From assembly GCF_026898115.1 (NCBI RefSeq), contig NZ_CP114036.1, positions 5,760,001-5,824,000 of the forward strand: a stretch of DNA of 64,000 bases. The letters are read 5' to 3'. Both the position numbers and the translations under genes were made by a program. Shown here piece after piece: positions 24,432-31,854 of this stretch (its first letter is position 1; each line of letters begins with the position of its first letter). The notes under the pieces are model-generated. The model was given only the letters and a program-made list of their open reading frames with translations. It was not told the DNA's origin and did not search any database. The stretch comes from Streptomyces sp. S465 (GTDB lineage: Bacteria; Actinomycetota; Actinomycetes; Streptomycetales; Streptomycetaceae).

Positions 24432-25457
24432 TCAGCTGACCTTCTTGGCGTCCTGGATGGCCTTGGTGAGGGACTCGACGAGGGGGGCGGCACCGGCGTA
24501 CGAGAAGCGCGGCTCGCTGCTCCAGGGGGTGATCTGGCCGGCCTTGACCGCCGGGAGCTTGGACCAGGTCGGCTTGGCGGTCAGGTCCTTGGGCTGGAGG
24601 GTCGCCGTACGGTTGTCGAGGAAGAGCACATCGGCCTCGTACTTGTCGGCGTTCTCCCAGCTGAGGCTCTCGAAGTAGCCGCCCTTGTCGGTGTTGTCGG
24701 GGACGACGAAGTCGACGCCCAGCTCGCTGAAGTAGATCAGGTCGGTGTTGATCTTCGGGTCGGAGACGTAGAAGAGGTCGGCGCTGGCGGAGCAGGCCAT
24801 GACCTTGATCTTGTGCGACTTGACGGTTTTGCGCAGCGTCTCCGCCGCCTTCTCGAACCGTGCCTTGGCGTCGGTGACCTTCTTGGCCTTCGGGTCGGCG
24901 CCGAGCGCCTCGGCCAGTTCGGCGTAGCGCTTGATGGGCTCGAGCATGGAGATCCGGCCGGTTTTGATGGCGAGGCTGGGGGCCAGCTGGAGGATCTTCT
25001 CCTTGCTGTCGTCCGGGAGGTAGAAGAGCGCACCCGGGTCGTACATGTTGGTGATCAGCAGATCGGGGTTGAGCGAGGCGTACTTCTCGACGTTGAACTG
25101 GCCCCAGGTGTTGCCGAGGGAGGTCGCCTGGTCGACCGGGAAGTCACCCGCCTGGACGTCCGGCTTGCCGTTCTTCAGCGTGGTCGGCCCGAAGACGCCG
25201 GTGATCTGCTTCTCGACGCCGAAGTCGTAGAGGGCGGCCGCCGCGCCGATGTAGGCGACGATGTGCTGGGGACGGCCGTCGAGGCTGATCTTCTTCTTGC
25301 GGTCATCGGTGAAGGACCAGGAGCCGCCGCCGTCATCGCTCCCGGAGCCCGAGCCCTTGTCGTCGCCGCAGGCGGTGAGCAGGGCTCCGAGTCCGATGGC
25401 ACCCCCCGCGGTGAGCAGACCGCGGCGGGAGAGGGGGAGGGCTCTGGCCTGGCGCAT
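24432..25457 (-). CDS. desE: ferrioxamine ABC-transporter substrate-binding lipoprotein DesE
   Basis: 341 residues from ATG at 25457. The signal sequence has SRRGLL (twin-arginine type) and a lipobox LLTAC with acylated C30. The mature part is a class III periplasmic-binding protein: RKKISLDGRPQHIVAYIG, VFGPTTLKNGKPDVQ, DLLITNMYDPGALFYL, and a long helix backbone near AEALGADPKAKKV. It captures ferrioxamines at the cell surface. No permease or ATPase follows, as in other Streptomyces des loci. It has its own iron box at 25519-25537, so it should be repressed by DmdR with iron. Confidence 0.92.
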   Translation of the reverse strand: MRQARALPLSRRGLLTAGGAIGLGALLTACGDDKGSGSGSDDGGGSWSFTDDRKKKISLDGRPQHIVAYIGAAAALYDFGVEKQITGVFGPTTLKNGKPDVQAGDFPVDQATSLGNTWGQFNVEKYASLNPDLLITNMYDPGALFYLPDDSKEKILQLAPSLAIKTGRISMLEPIKRYAELAEALGADPKAKKVTDAKARFEKAAETLRKTVKSHKIKVMACSASADLFYVSDPKINTDLIYFSELGVDFVVPDNTDKGGYFESLSWENADKYEADVLFLDNRTATLQPKDLTAKPTWSKLPAVKAGQITPWSSEPRFSYAGAAPLVESLTKAIQDAKKVS

Positions 25458-25518
25458 GAAGGTGCTCTCTCTCGATGCATACGGGGGCATGGCCACGGGA
25501 CGGCGACCCGAGGACGTA

Positions 25519-25537
25519 GTTAGGTTAGCCTAACCAA
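25519..25537. promoter_or_regulatory. iron box (DmdR operator) upstream of desE
   Basis: GTTAGGTTAGCCTAACCAA contains the perfect palindrome GGTTAG-C-CTAACC, matching the Streptomyces iron-box consensus TTAGGTTAGGCTAACCTAA. It sits about 62 bp before the desE start, where an iron-dependent repressor would block the promoter. Confidence 0.9.
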
Positions 25538-25612
25538 CCCGTTTGTCCAGGGGGCGGGGGCGTTCCGAACCTCACATCGAGAAGTTCACGCGGTGGTTCA
25601 GCGCGGATTCAC

Positions 25613-25684
25613 AGGCCCAACACGCACAGGCTCAACACGCACAGGCCCAACGCTCATAGGTCCAACGCTCATAGGTCCAGCACC
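25613..25684. repeat. 15-bp tandem repeats across the reductase stop codon
   Basis: Four 15-bp units follow AGGCCCAACACGCAC with variants (second unit AGGCTCAACACGCAC, third and fourth AGGYCCAACGCTCAT), then a partial unit. The reductase stop codon (25669-25671) lies inside the fourth unit, so the repeat includes the last codons and the stop. Confidence 0.85.
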
Positions 25685-26640
25685 AGTCGGGAGCCGCGGC
25701 AGCGGGAGACACAGATCATCATCGTCTCGCCCGAAGCACGTTCCTCATCGGTGAGCACCGAGTCCCGGTGGTCCACCTCCCCTTCGACGACATCGGTCTC
25801 ACAGGTTCCACACGTGCCCTCCTCGCAGGAGTACAAAACCGGCACCCCCGCCGCCTCGACCGTGCGCAGCACGCTGTGCTCCGGCCGCACGGTGAGGGTC
25901 AGTCCGGAGCGGGTGAGCACCAACTCGAAGGCGCCGCCTGCCGGTTCGGCCTCCGCGTCGGTACGGGGGGAGGGCTGGAAGCGCTCGGTGCGCAGGGCGC
26001 CGTCCGGCCAGTCGCGGCACGCCTCCTCGGCGGCCTGGAGCAGCGGTTCGGGACCGCAGCAGTAGACGAGGGTGCCGGGCCCGGACCGGGCGGTGAGATA
26101 CGGCGCGAGGTCCAGCAGCCCCTCCTCGTCCTGCGGCACCAGGCGCACCTTGTCGCCGTGGCGGGCGGCGAGCTGGTCCGCGAAGGCCATCGAGGCGCGG
26201 GTGCGCCCGCCGTACAGCAGCGTCCAGTCGGCGCCCGCGGCCTCGGCGGCGGCCGTCATGGGGAGCAGGGGCGTGATCCCGATGCCGCCCGCGATGAACA
26301 GATAGCGGGCGGCCGGGCGCAGCGCGAAGTGGTTGCGCGGCCCGCGCACCCGCACCTCGGTCCCCTCGGCGAGGGTGTCGTGCACCCGGGCGGAGCCGCC
26401 GCGCCCGGCGGGTGCGCGGAGCACCGCGATCCGCCAGGAGGCGCGGTCGGCGGGGTCGCCGCACAGCGAGTACTGCCGGGTCAGGCCCGTGTCGAGGACG
26501 AGGTCGAGATGGGCGCCGGGCTCCCAGGCGGGGAGTTCACGACCCGTCGGATGGCGCAGCGTGAGCGCCACCACGTCCGACGCCACCTGGTCCCTGCGGG
26601 CCACCACCAGGGTGTCCGCGTACTCGCCGCCGGGCTTCAT
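25669..26640 (-). CDS. phthalate-dioxygenase-type reductase (VanB-like)
   Basis: 323 residues from ATG at 26640. Electron-transfer partner of the Rieske oxygenase. Domains in order: FMN/FAD domain (PGAHLDLVLDTGLTRQYSL, R-x-Y-S), NAD-binding domain (FIAGGIGITPLLPM, YCCGPEPLLQAAEEACRDW), and a C-terminal 2Fe-2S ferredoxin domain with CEEGTCGTC and a fourth Cys in MICVSRC. The start overlaps the stop of the 62-aa gene (ATGA). The substrate of the system cannot be fixed from sequence; vanillate or a related methoxy-aromatic is plausible. Confidence 0.85.
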   Translation of the reverse strand: MKPGGEYADTLVVARRDQVASDVVALTLRHPTGRELPAWEPGAHLDLVLDTGLTRQYSLCGDPADRASWRIAVLRAPAGRGGSARVHDTLAEGTEVRVRGPRNHFALRPAARYLFIAGGIGITPLLPMTAAAEAAGADWTLLYGGRTRASMAFADQLAARHGDKVRLVPQDEEGLLDLAPYLTARSGPGTLVYCCGPEPLLQAAEEACRDWPDGALRTERFQPSPRTDAEAEPAGGAFELVLTRSGLTLTVRPEHSVLRTVEAAGVPVLYSCEEGTCGTCETDVVEGEVDHRDSVLTDEERASGETMMICVSRCRGSRLVLDL

Positions 26641-26825
26641 GGCGTCCTTCCCTTCTCGTCGTGGCTGGTGGAGTCGTGGCCGGTGGGGTGGGCGAGCATC
26701 CAGCCCCACAGTTCGACCGGGTCCTCGGCGGTGCGCTCGGCGCCGCAGTGGCAGACCCCGTGCAGCACATCGGTGCCGGGCAGCCAGTCGATCCGGTACA
26801 CCTCGGCCGTGGGCGCGCCGGTCAT
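26637..26825 (-). CDS. 62-aa conserved small protein between Rieske oxygenase and reductase
   Basis: ATG at 26825 overlaps the oxygenase stop (ATGA), and its own stop overlaps the reductase start (ATGA), so it is translated as part of the operon. It reads YRIDWLPGTDVLHGVCHCGAE, then PVELWGWMLAHPTGH. A CHCG motif and a later His pair could bind metal, and the protein looks like a small accessory or chaperone subunit. No family name is recognised. The exact coupling on both sides is the strongest sign that it is real. Confidence 0.75.
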   Translation of the reverse strand: MTGAPTAEVYRIDWLPGTDVLHGVCHCGAERTAEDPVELWGWMLAHPTGHDSTSHDEKGRTP

Positions 26826-27898
26826 CGTTCCGCCGCGGCGGCGGACCGCGGGGTGCCGGTGGGCTCCTCGCCCGCCGCGGCGAGGCGGACGAGGATGCGG
26901 CGCGCGGCCAGGCCGCCGGTGTCGATGTTGATGCTGAGCTCCTGATAGCCCGCGCGCTCGGTGTCCAGGGCCTGCTGAAGCTGGTTCAGCGCCGCCACGT
27001 CCTGGAGCACCACCGTCCGGTTGAAGTCGTGGAGGAAGGTGGTCACCTCCTCGTCGTCCTGCGCGAAGTCCCGTGAGACGGCCCAGAAGTCGTACACATG
27101 GCGGTCGGTGGACGGGGTGATGGCGTAGGTGATCTCCACATGGAAGGCGTTCGGATCGGAGCCGTCCGGTTCCGGCACCACCCCGACCGGGGCGATCCGG
27201 CTGTGCAGCAGATACAGACAGGGCGCGTGGTACTCGATGTCCTGCCAGCGGGTGATACGGCCGTCGATCCCGGTGGAGCGGGCGTAGAAGGGCGGACACT
27301 CGGCGTCGTCCATGTGGCGGCTGACCCGTACGACGCCCGCGCCCTCGTCGACCTCCGTGGTGATCGGGGTCTCGGCGACCTCGGGGGTGCCGATGTAGCC
27401 GCCGTGCAGATAGGTCTCGTGGGACAGATCCATCAGATTGTCGACGAGCAGGCCGTAGTCGGCGTCGATCGGCTCCATGCCGCCCACGGTCGTCCAGCGC
27501 GGATCGGCCAGCCAGGGCGCGCGCGGCACCGAACGGGCGTCGGCGAGCTCCGGGTCCCCGATCCACACCCAGACCAGCGAGTCCTGTTCGACGACGGGGT
27601 AGGAGCGGACCCGGGCGGTGCGCGGGACGCGCTTCTGGCCCGGTACGAACACGCAGCTGCCGCCGGTGTCGTAGGTGAAGCCGTGGTAGCCGCAGACGAC
27701 CGTGTCACCGTCCAGACGGCCGGCGGTGAGCGGATAGCGGCGGTGCACACAGCGGTCGGCGAGCGCGACGACCCTGTCGTCGGACTCGGTGCGGTAGAAG
27801 GCGATGGGCTCGTTCAGGATGGTGCGCCCCAGCAGCTCACGGCCGATCTCGCGGCCGTAGGCGGCGACGTACCACTGGTTCCTCGCGAAGGCGGTCAT
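26822..27898 (-). CDS. Rieske non-heme iron oxygenase, VanA-like
   Basis: 358 residues from ATG at 27898 (an upstream ATG at 27925 is less likely because MTAFARNQWYVAAYGREIG is the family N-terminus). The Rieske centre is C50-x-H52 and C69-x-x-H72 (CVHRRYPL, CGYHGF). The catalytic iron site is DLSHETYLHGG, preceded by NLMDL. It fits aromatic O-demethylases of the vanillate monooxygenase type. First gene of a three-gene coupled operon that ends with the reductase. Confidence 0.85.
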   Translation of the reverse strand: MTAFARNQWYVAAYGREIGRELLGRTILNEPIAFYRTESDDRVVALADRCVHRRYPLTAGRLDGDTVVCGYHGFTYDTGGSCVFVPGQKRVPRTARVRSYPVVEQDSLVWVWIGDPELADARSVPRAPWLADPRWTTVGGMEPIDADYGLLVDNLMDLSHETYLHGGYIGTPEVAETPITTEVDEGAGVVRVSRHMDDAECPPFYARSTGIDGRITRWQDIEYHAPCLYLLHSRIAPVGVVPEPDGSDPNAFHVEITYAITPSTDRHVYDFWAVSRDFAQDDEEVTTFLHDFNRTVVLQDVAALNQLQQALDTERAGYQELSINIDTGGLAARRILVRLAAAGEEPTGTPRSAAAAER

Positions 27899-28033
27899 GC
27901 GTGCCAGCGTGGTGACGCCCGTCACGCATGGGCAACGGCCCTTCCGCTGAGTGGAAGGGCCGCTGAGGTGAAGGGCCGCTGGGCGGACGGGCCGCGCGGG
28001 GTGGTGTCGGCGCCGGGGCGCCGGGCGGGCGGG

Positions 28034-28312
28034 TCAGCCGCCGAACTGCCAGAAGACGGAGTGGTTCAGCGTCAGCAGGACGATGAGCAGGACCACGTCC
28101 GCGATGCCGAGCGTGATGCCGAGCAGCGCCCGGCCCTTGCGGGCGGTCTCCCGGGCGATCGCGAGCGTCCCCAGGACGATCGCGCAGGGCCCGAAGACCG
28201 CGTTGAAGAGCAGCAGGCCGATCAGGCCGAGCACGAAGGAGGCGACGGCCATGCCGTCGGCGTCCCTGCGCGCCCTGGCCGGTGAGATGCGGGACGGTGC
28301 GGTGAGTGCCAT
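28034..28312 (-). CDS. DUF4190-type small membrane protein
   Basis: 92 residues with two membrane helices. The core GMAVASFVLGLIGLLLF, CAIVLGTLAI, GRALLGITLGIADVVLL is the DUF4190 signature. Function unknown. ATG at 28312. It lies 7 bp after the next small membrane gene and probably shares its transcript. Confidence 0.75.
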   Translation of the reverse strand: MALTAPSRISPARARRDADGMAVASFVLGLIGLLLFNAVFGPCAIVLGTLAIARETARKGRALLGITLGIADVVLLIVLLTLNHSVFWQFGG

Positions 28313-28319
28313 GGGTGAC

Positions 28320-28475
28320 TCAGCTCCCCTTGTGCCCGATGCGTTCGCGGATGAAGAAGATGAGCAGCCAGGCGCCGATGACGCCCGCTGCGGCCAGGAA
28401 GAGGGGGAGCGGGGTGTGCGCCGCCGCCCCCAGCAGGACCCCCATCAGGGCGAGTGCCGCGACGATGAAGAGCAT
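28320..28475 (-). CDS. 51-aa small membrane protein
   Basis: ATG at 28475 with GAGAGAGG eight bases upstream. Two helices (FIVAALALMGVLLGAAA and LFLAAAGVIGAWLLIFF) and a basic end IRERIGHKGS. No known family. It is transcribed divergently from the TetR gene at 28650 and is probably the first gene of the regulated unit, since both palindromes lie between them. Confidence 0.65.
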   Translation of the reverse strand: MLFIVAALALMGVLLGAAAHTPLPLFLAAAGVIGAWLLIFFIRERIGHKGS

Positions 28476-28558
28476 CTGTGCCTCTCTCGAAGTGACGATC
28501 CGGATGCGGTTGGCGTGCGAGTGGTCGTGTCGTGCGGTGAACGGTCGCTCGTGATTCG

Positions 28559-28586
28559 GTGAACAGTTGGAATCACAAGTGTTCAC
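28559..28586. promoter_or_regulatory. palindrome, TetR operator candidate 1
   Basis: GTGAACA and TGTTCAC (28559-28565 and 28580-28586) face each other across 14 bases, upstream of the small membrane genes. Confidence 0.5.
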
Positions 28587-28620
28587 TGAGTTCTAGAGTA
28601 CCCCGCCGGGGCCTGGAAAA

Positions 28621-28646
28621 ATTCAGCGAACAGATGTTTACTGAAT
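28621..28646. promoter_or_regulatory. palindrome, TetR operator candidate 2
   Basis: ATTCAGCGAAC / GTTTACTGAAT (9 of 11 complementary) ends three bases before the TetR start at 28650. It shares the GAACA/TGTTT core with candidate 1, consistent with autoregulation and divergent control. Confidence 0.6.
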
Positions 28647-28649
28647 GAT

Positions 28650-29384
28650 ATGAGTCACACGCCCGGGGTCCGGCAGGCCCAGAAGGAGAAGACCCGGCGC
28701 GCCCTGATGGACGCGGCGTTGCGGCTGCTGGAGGACCAGAGCCTGAGCAGCCTGGGCCTGCGGGAGGTCACCCGGGCGGTGGGGGTGGCGCCGGCCGCCT
28801 TCTACCGGCACTTCCGGGATCTGAGCGATCTCGGTGTCGCTCTGGTCGAGGAGTGCCTGGGCAGTCTGCACCACATGATCCGCGCGATACTCGCCGGTCA
28901 GGACGGTGACGAGGAGCGGATCGACGCCACCGTCGAGGCGGTCGCCGAGCATGTCCGCCGCTATCCCGCCCATATCCGCTTCATCGCACGTGAGCGGCAC
29001 GGCGGGGTGCGTGCCGTACGGGAGGCCATCGCCGCCGAGCTGGACCGGTTCGCCGACGAGGTGGCCGCCGCCTTCGTCCCGCAGCTCTCGCCGGAGAGCT
29101 GGCCGCCGGAGGATGTCCGGATGCTCGCGGAGCTGTATGTGGACCACATGGTGATGACGGCGACGGCGTTCCTGGAGGCCCAGGCGGGTCACGGGGAGGC
29201 GCGAGTGGGTCAGGGGGAGGCTCGAGCGGATCAGGGGGAGGTCCAAGCGGATCACGGGGAGCCCCAGGCGCGTCAGGGAGATACCCGGTCCGGCCGTGCG
29301 GAGGACGAGCGACGGGTGGCCGACACCGCGCGCAAACAGCTGCTGCTGATCAGCCTCGGGCGCCGCCACTGGCGCGACGGGTGA
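28650..29384 (+). CDS. TetR/AcrR-type regulator with tandem-repeat insertion
   Basis: 244 residues. The N-terminal helix-turn-helix is RRALMDAALRLLEDQSLSSL and VTRAVGVAPAAFYRHFRDL. The ligand-binding part (about 60-180) includes FIARERHGGVRAVREAI, seen in regulators related to FabR of unsaturated fatty-acid control. Between about residues 180 and 215 lies a low-complexity run of seven-residue units (QGEARAD, HGEPQAR, QGDTRSG) before the family end ARKQLLLISLGRRHW. It probably represses itself and the divergent small membrane genes through the palindromes in between. Its 3' end overlaps the convergent protease gene by 35 bp. Confidence 0.85.
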   Translation: MSHTPGVRQAQKEKTRRALMDAALRLLEDQSLSSLGLREVTRAVGVAPAAFYRHFRDLSDLGVALVEECLGSLHHMIRAILAGQDGDEERIDATVEAVAEHVRRYPAHIRFIARERHGGVRAVREAIAAELDRFADEVAAAFVPQLSPESWPPEDVRMLAELYVDHMVMTATAFLEAQAGHGEARVGQGEARADQGEVQADHGEPQARQGDTRSGRAEDERRVADTARKQLLLISLGRRHWRDG

Positions 29385-30681
29385 TCTCCACGAGATAGTC
29401 ACCGGCCGCGTTCCGGCCGGTCACGCGGACGCGCACCCGTATGCCGTTCGCCTCCGCGCCGAAGGTCTCGCCGGGTGCGTAGGGCGCGTCGCTGAGTCCG
29501 GGGTGCACATTGCGTTCCCGGGTGCAGCCGTGGCCGTGCGGGGTGGAGTCCATGACGGTGATGGGGCCGCCGCCGGAGTCGACCCCGGTGTCCACCCGGG
29601 AGACCAGCACACCCGGCTTGCATATGCCCTCGTCGTTGCCGCCGTCTGCCCGCGCCTCGATCGCGTAGCCGGTGGTCGGCGAGACGGGGACGAAGACGAG
29701 TTTGGTCCCCTCCGGCCGGCCCAGCGGGGACAGGGAGTGCGCGAAGACCCCGGAGCGGGCGGCGCAGGCGATCTGCCCCGGGCCGAGCCAGCCGAGCTTC
29801 CACTTGTGCCAGGCCATCAGGTCGTTGCCGGCCCCCCAGTCCTCGGACATCACGTCCCAGTGGCCGGCCTTGTCGCCGCCGTCCCGGGTGTAGAGGTCGG
29901 GCAGCCCGAAGACGTGGCCGTTCTCATGCGGCAGGACGCGGAAGCCGGTGCGGCGCAGCGAGCCGGAGCCGTCGTCCTGGCGGCTGTAGACGAACGAGAC
30001 GTTGGCCAGCGGAACGCCGTCGGCGGTCGGGGCCTGCTGGTTGGCGGCGTAGGTGACGGACAGTACGGCATGTGCGGCGGGCGGCCCCGCGTTCGGAGTG
30101 ACCAGGACGTTCACCAGGTCGTAGCGGCGGAAGTCCACTTTGGGGTCGGCGGCCTCGGCGATGTCGGCGACCAGTTTGCGATAGCCCGGATCGAAGGGGC
30201 TGCCGCGCTTGATGCCGTACGCGCGGAACGAGCGCGGCATCCGCAGCCAGTGGGTGATCGGCATCTCGGGGCGGTAGTCCAGCCGCCCGTACGAGCTCTG
30301 CGCGAACCACCGGGTGGTCTGGGGGAAGAACTCCTCGAACCGCTGGCGGGCGGTGCCCTGGCCGTGGACGTCCGGAAAGTCGATCATGAGGTTGAGGGCG
30401 TGGACCGTGCCGGTGCTGCGGCTGTAGCCGCGGCCGGTGGGGATGCCCTCGGACATCTGTAGCCCCGGCCCGGGGCCGAGGGCGCAGGGAGTGAGCGAGC
30501 CGAGGGCCGGTCGCGCGGAGGGCGCCGGGGCCAGCTCGGGGGGTGCGGGGGGTCCGGGACGCGGAGTCGCCGCCGGGGTGACCACCGCCACCGTGAGCAC
30601 GGCGGCAGTGGCGAACGCGCCGCCTCGGCGGGGCCGGCGTATTCGGATGCGGGAGCGGGTGGTCCCATGCGTCTGGTTCAT
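29350..30681 (-). CDS. secreted M6-type zinc metalloprotease
   Basis: 443 residues. The N-terminus has a basic run and a hydrophobic segment (FATAAVLTVAVVTPAA), i.e. a signal peptide. M6 (immune-inhibitor-A-like) catalytic motif HENGHVFGLPD with H252, E253 and H256, and the later Met-turn-like DVMSEDW. N-terminal part LNLMIDFPDVHGQGTARQRF matches the M6 start. C-terminal domain ends ARASGG. Substrates unknown. Its start at 30681 faces an inverted repeat (30812-30873) and the TetR gene at 31020. Confidence 0.8.
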   Translation of the reverse strand: MNQTHGTTRSRIRIRRPRRGGAFATAAVLTVAVVTPAATPRPGPPAPPELAPAPSARPALGSLTPCALGPGPGLQMSEGIPTGRGYSRSTGTVHALNLMIDFPDVHGQGTARQRFEEFFPQTTRWFAQSSYGRLDYRPEMPITHWLRMPRSFRAYGIKRGSPFDPGYRKLVADIAEAADPKVDFRRYDLVNVLVTPNAGPPAAHAVLSVTYAANQQAPTADGVPLANVSFVYSRQDDGSGSLRRTGFRVLPHENGHVFGLPDLYTRDGGDKAGHWDVMSEDWGAGNDLMAWHKWKLGWLGPGQIACAARSGVFAHSLSPLGRPEGTKLVFVPVSPTTGYAIEARADGGNDEGICKPGVLVSRVDTGVDSGGGPITVMDSTPHGHGCTRERNVHPGLSDAPYAPGETFGAEANGIRVRVRVTGRNAAGDYLVEITRRASGGARG

Positions 30682-31019
30682 TGCCGACCACGGTGTGCCG
30701 ACGCGGGCCGGGGCGCCCGTGGGGGGCCGCCGGGCGGGGGAATCGGCTGCTCCGTCGGGGTGACGGAGGGCGCCGGACAGGTGTGAGGCAGGTCACCTGC
30801 GGACGCAGAAATTCCGGGGAGTGATTCCCCGTTTAACCGAGTGATCGCGCAAACGGGGACTGAATCCCCGGAAAGTTGAACTTCGTCACTTCGTAGCTCA
30901 TACCTCGTACCTGGATACCTCGTACCTCATGCCTCAAGGCCGGGGGCCTGGCATCGCCGCCGAGTCACCGGAGAAACCGTGCGCGCGAATGCCGTACGTA
31001 CGCAGAAAGGAGTGCTGTC
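30682..31019. other. divergent intergenic region between protease and TetR gene
   Basis: No gene. It contains the 23-bp inverted repeat at 30812-30873 and short direct repeats of ATACCTCGTACCT near 30899-30930. Confidence 0.5.
30812..30873. promoter_or_regulatory. long inverted repeat between divergent genes
   Basis: Arms 30812-30834 and 30851-30873 match at 18 of 23 positions (TTCCGGGGA and TCCCCGTTT identical at both sides, five central bases differ). It may be a paired operator for the TetR product encoded at 31020. Confidence 0.5.
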
Positions 31020-31670
31020 ATGACCGCCGACACGACGACCGCGAAGTCCGCACAGCCCCGGCTGCGCGCGGACGCCCTGCGCAATCGGGAGCGCATCGTC
31101 GCGGCCGCCCGTGAGGCGATCGTCGAGTACGGGGCGCACAGCCCCCTCGATGAAATCGCTCGACGGGCGGGGGTCGGCAATGCCACTATCTACCGGCACT
31201 TCACGGACCGCCGTGAGCTGATCCACCACGTGGCGCTCTCGGTGATGTCCCGCGCCGCCGACCAGGCCGAAACCGCCCTGGCCGAGGAGGCCGACGCCTT
31301 CTCGGCGCTGGGGCGCTTCGTGCACGCCGCGGCGGACGAGCGCATCGGCGCGCTGTGCCTTCTGCTCTCCGACGGCATCGACAAGGAGCACCCTGATCTC
31401 ATCGCCGCCCGCGACCGTCTGACCGCCGATGTCGAGGCCCTGATGGGGGCCGCGCGAGCCGAGGGGCAACTGCGCGCCGACATCGGTGTCGGAGATCTCA
31501 TGGTCGCGCTCAACCAGCTCACCCGGCCGCTGCCCGGCAGCGTCTGTGTGAACTTCGACGTCTTCGTGCACCGGCATCTGCAACTGTTCCTGGACGGTCT
31601 GCGGGCCCCGGCGCGCTCCGAACTACCCGGTAAATCCGTGACCTTGGAGGATCTCCAGCGGCGGCCGTGA
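31020..31670 (+). CDS. TetR-family transcriptional regulator
   Basis: 216 residues. Helix-turn-helix DEIARRAGVGNATIYRHFTDRRELI with the N-terminal RERIVAAAREAIVEYGAHSP. The C-terminal ligand domain (FSALGRFVHAAADERIGAL and DLMVALNQLTRPL) is of the type that often controls drug or antibiotic exporters. The following gene (31855) in the same direction is an EmrB/QacA-type transporter, a common regulator-target pairing. GGAGTG ribosome site. Confidence 0.85.
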   Translation: MTADTTTAKSAQPRLRADALRNRERIVAAAREAIVEYGAHSPLDEIARRAGVGNATIYRHFTDRRELIHHVALSVMSRAADQAETALAEEADAFSALGRFVHAAADERIGALCLLLSDGIDKEHPDLIAARDRLTADVEALMGAARAEGQLRADIGVGDLMVALNQLTRPLPGSVCVNFDVFVHRHLQLFLDGLRAPARSELPGKSVTLEDLQRRP

Positions 31671-31854
31671 CGTAGATCGCACTCGGCGGCTTCCGTACCA
31701 CCGCTTATTCCACGCGCGTTCACAAGTCTTCTGTATGTGTGTACGGGCGTTGTCGTCTCCCGCTACCTGTTACCCAACGTCTTGAGCCGGTCCGATGACG
31801 ACCGGTCACACTCGTCCCATTTATCACTCTCCGCATCGCTAGGTAGGCCCATCC

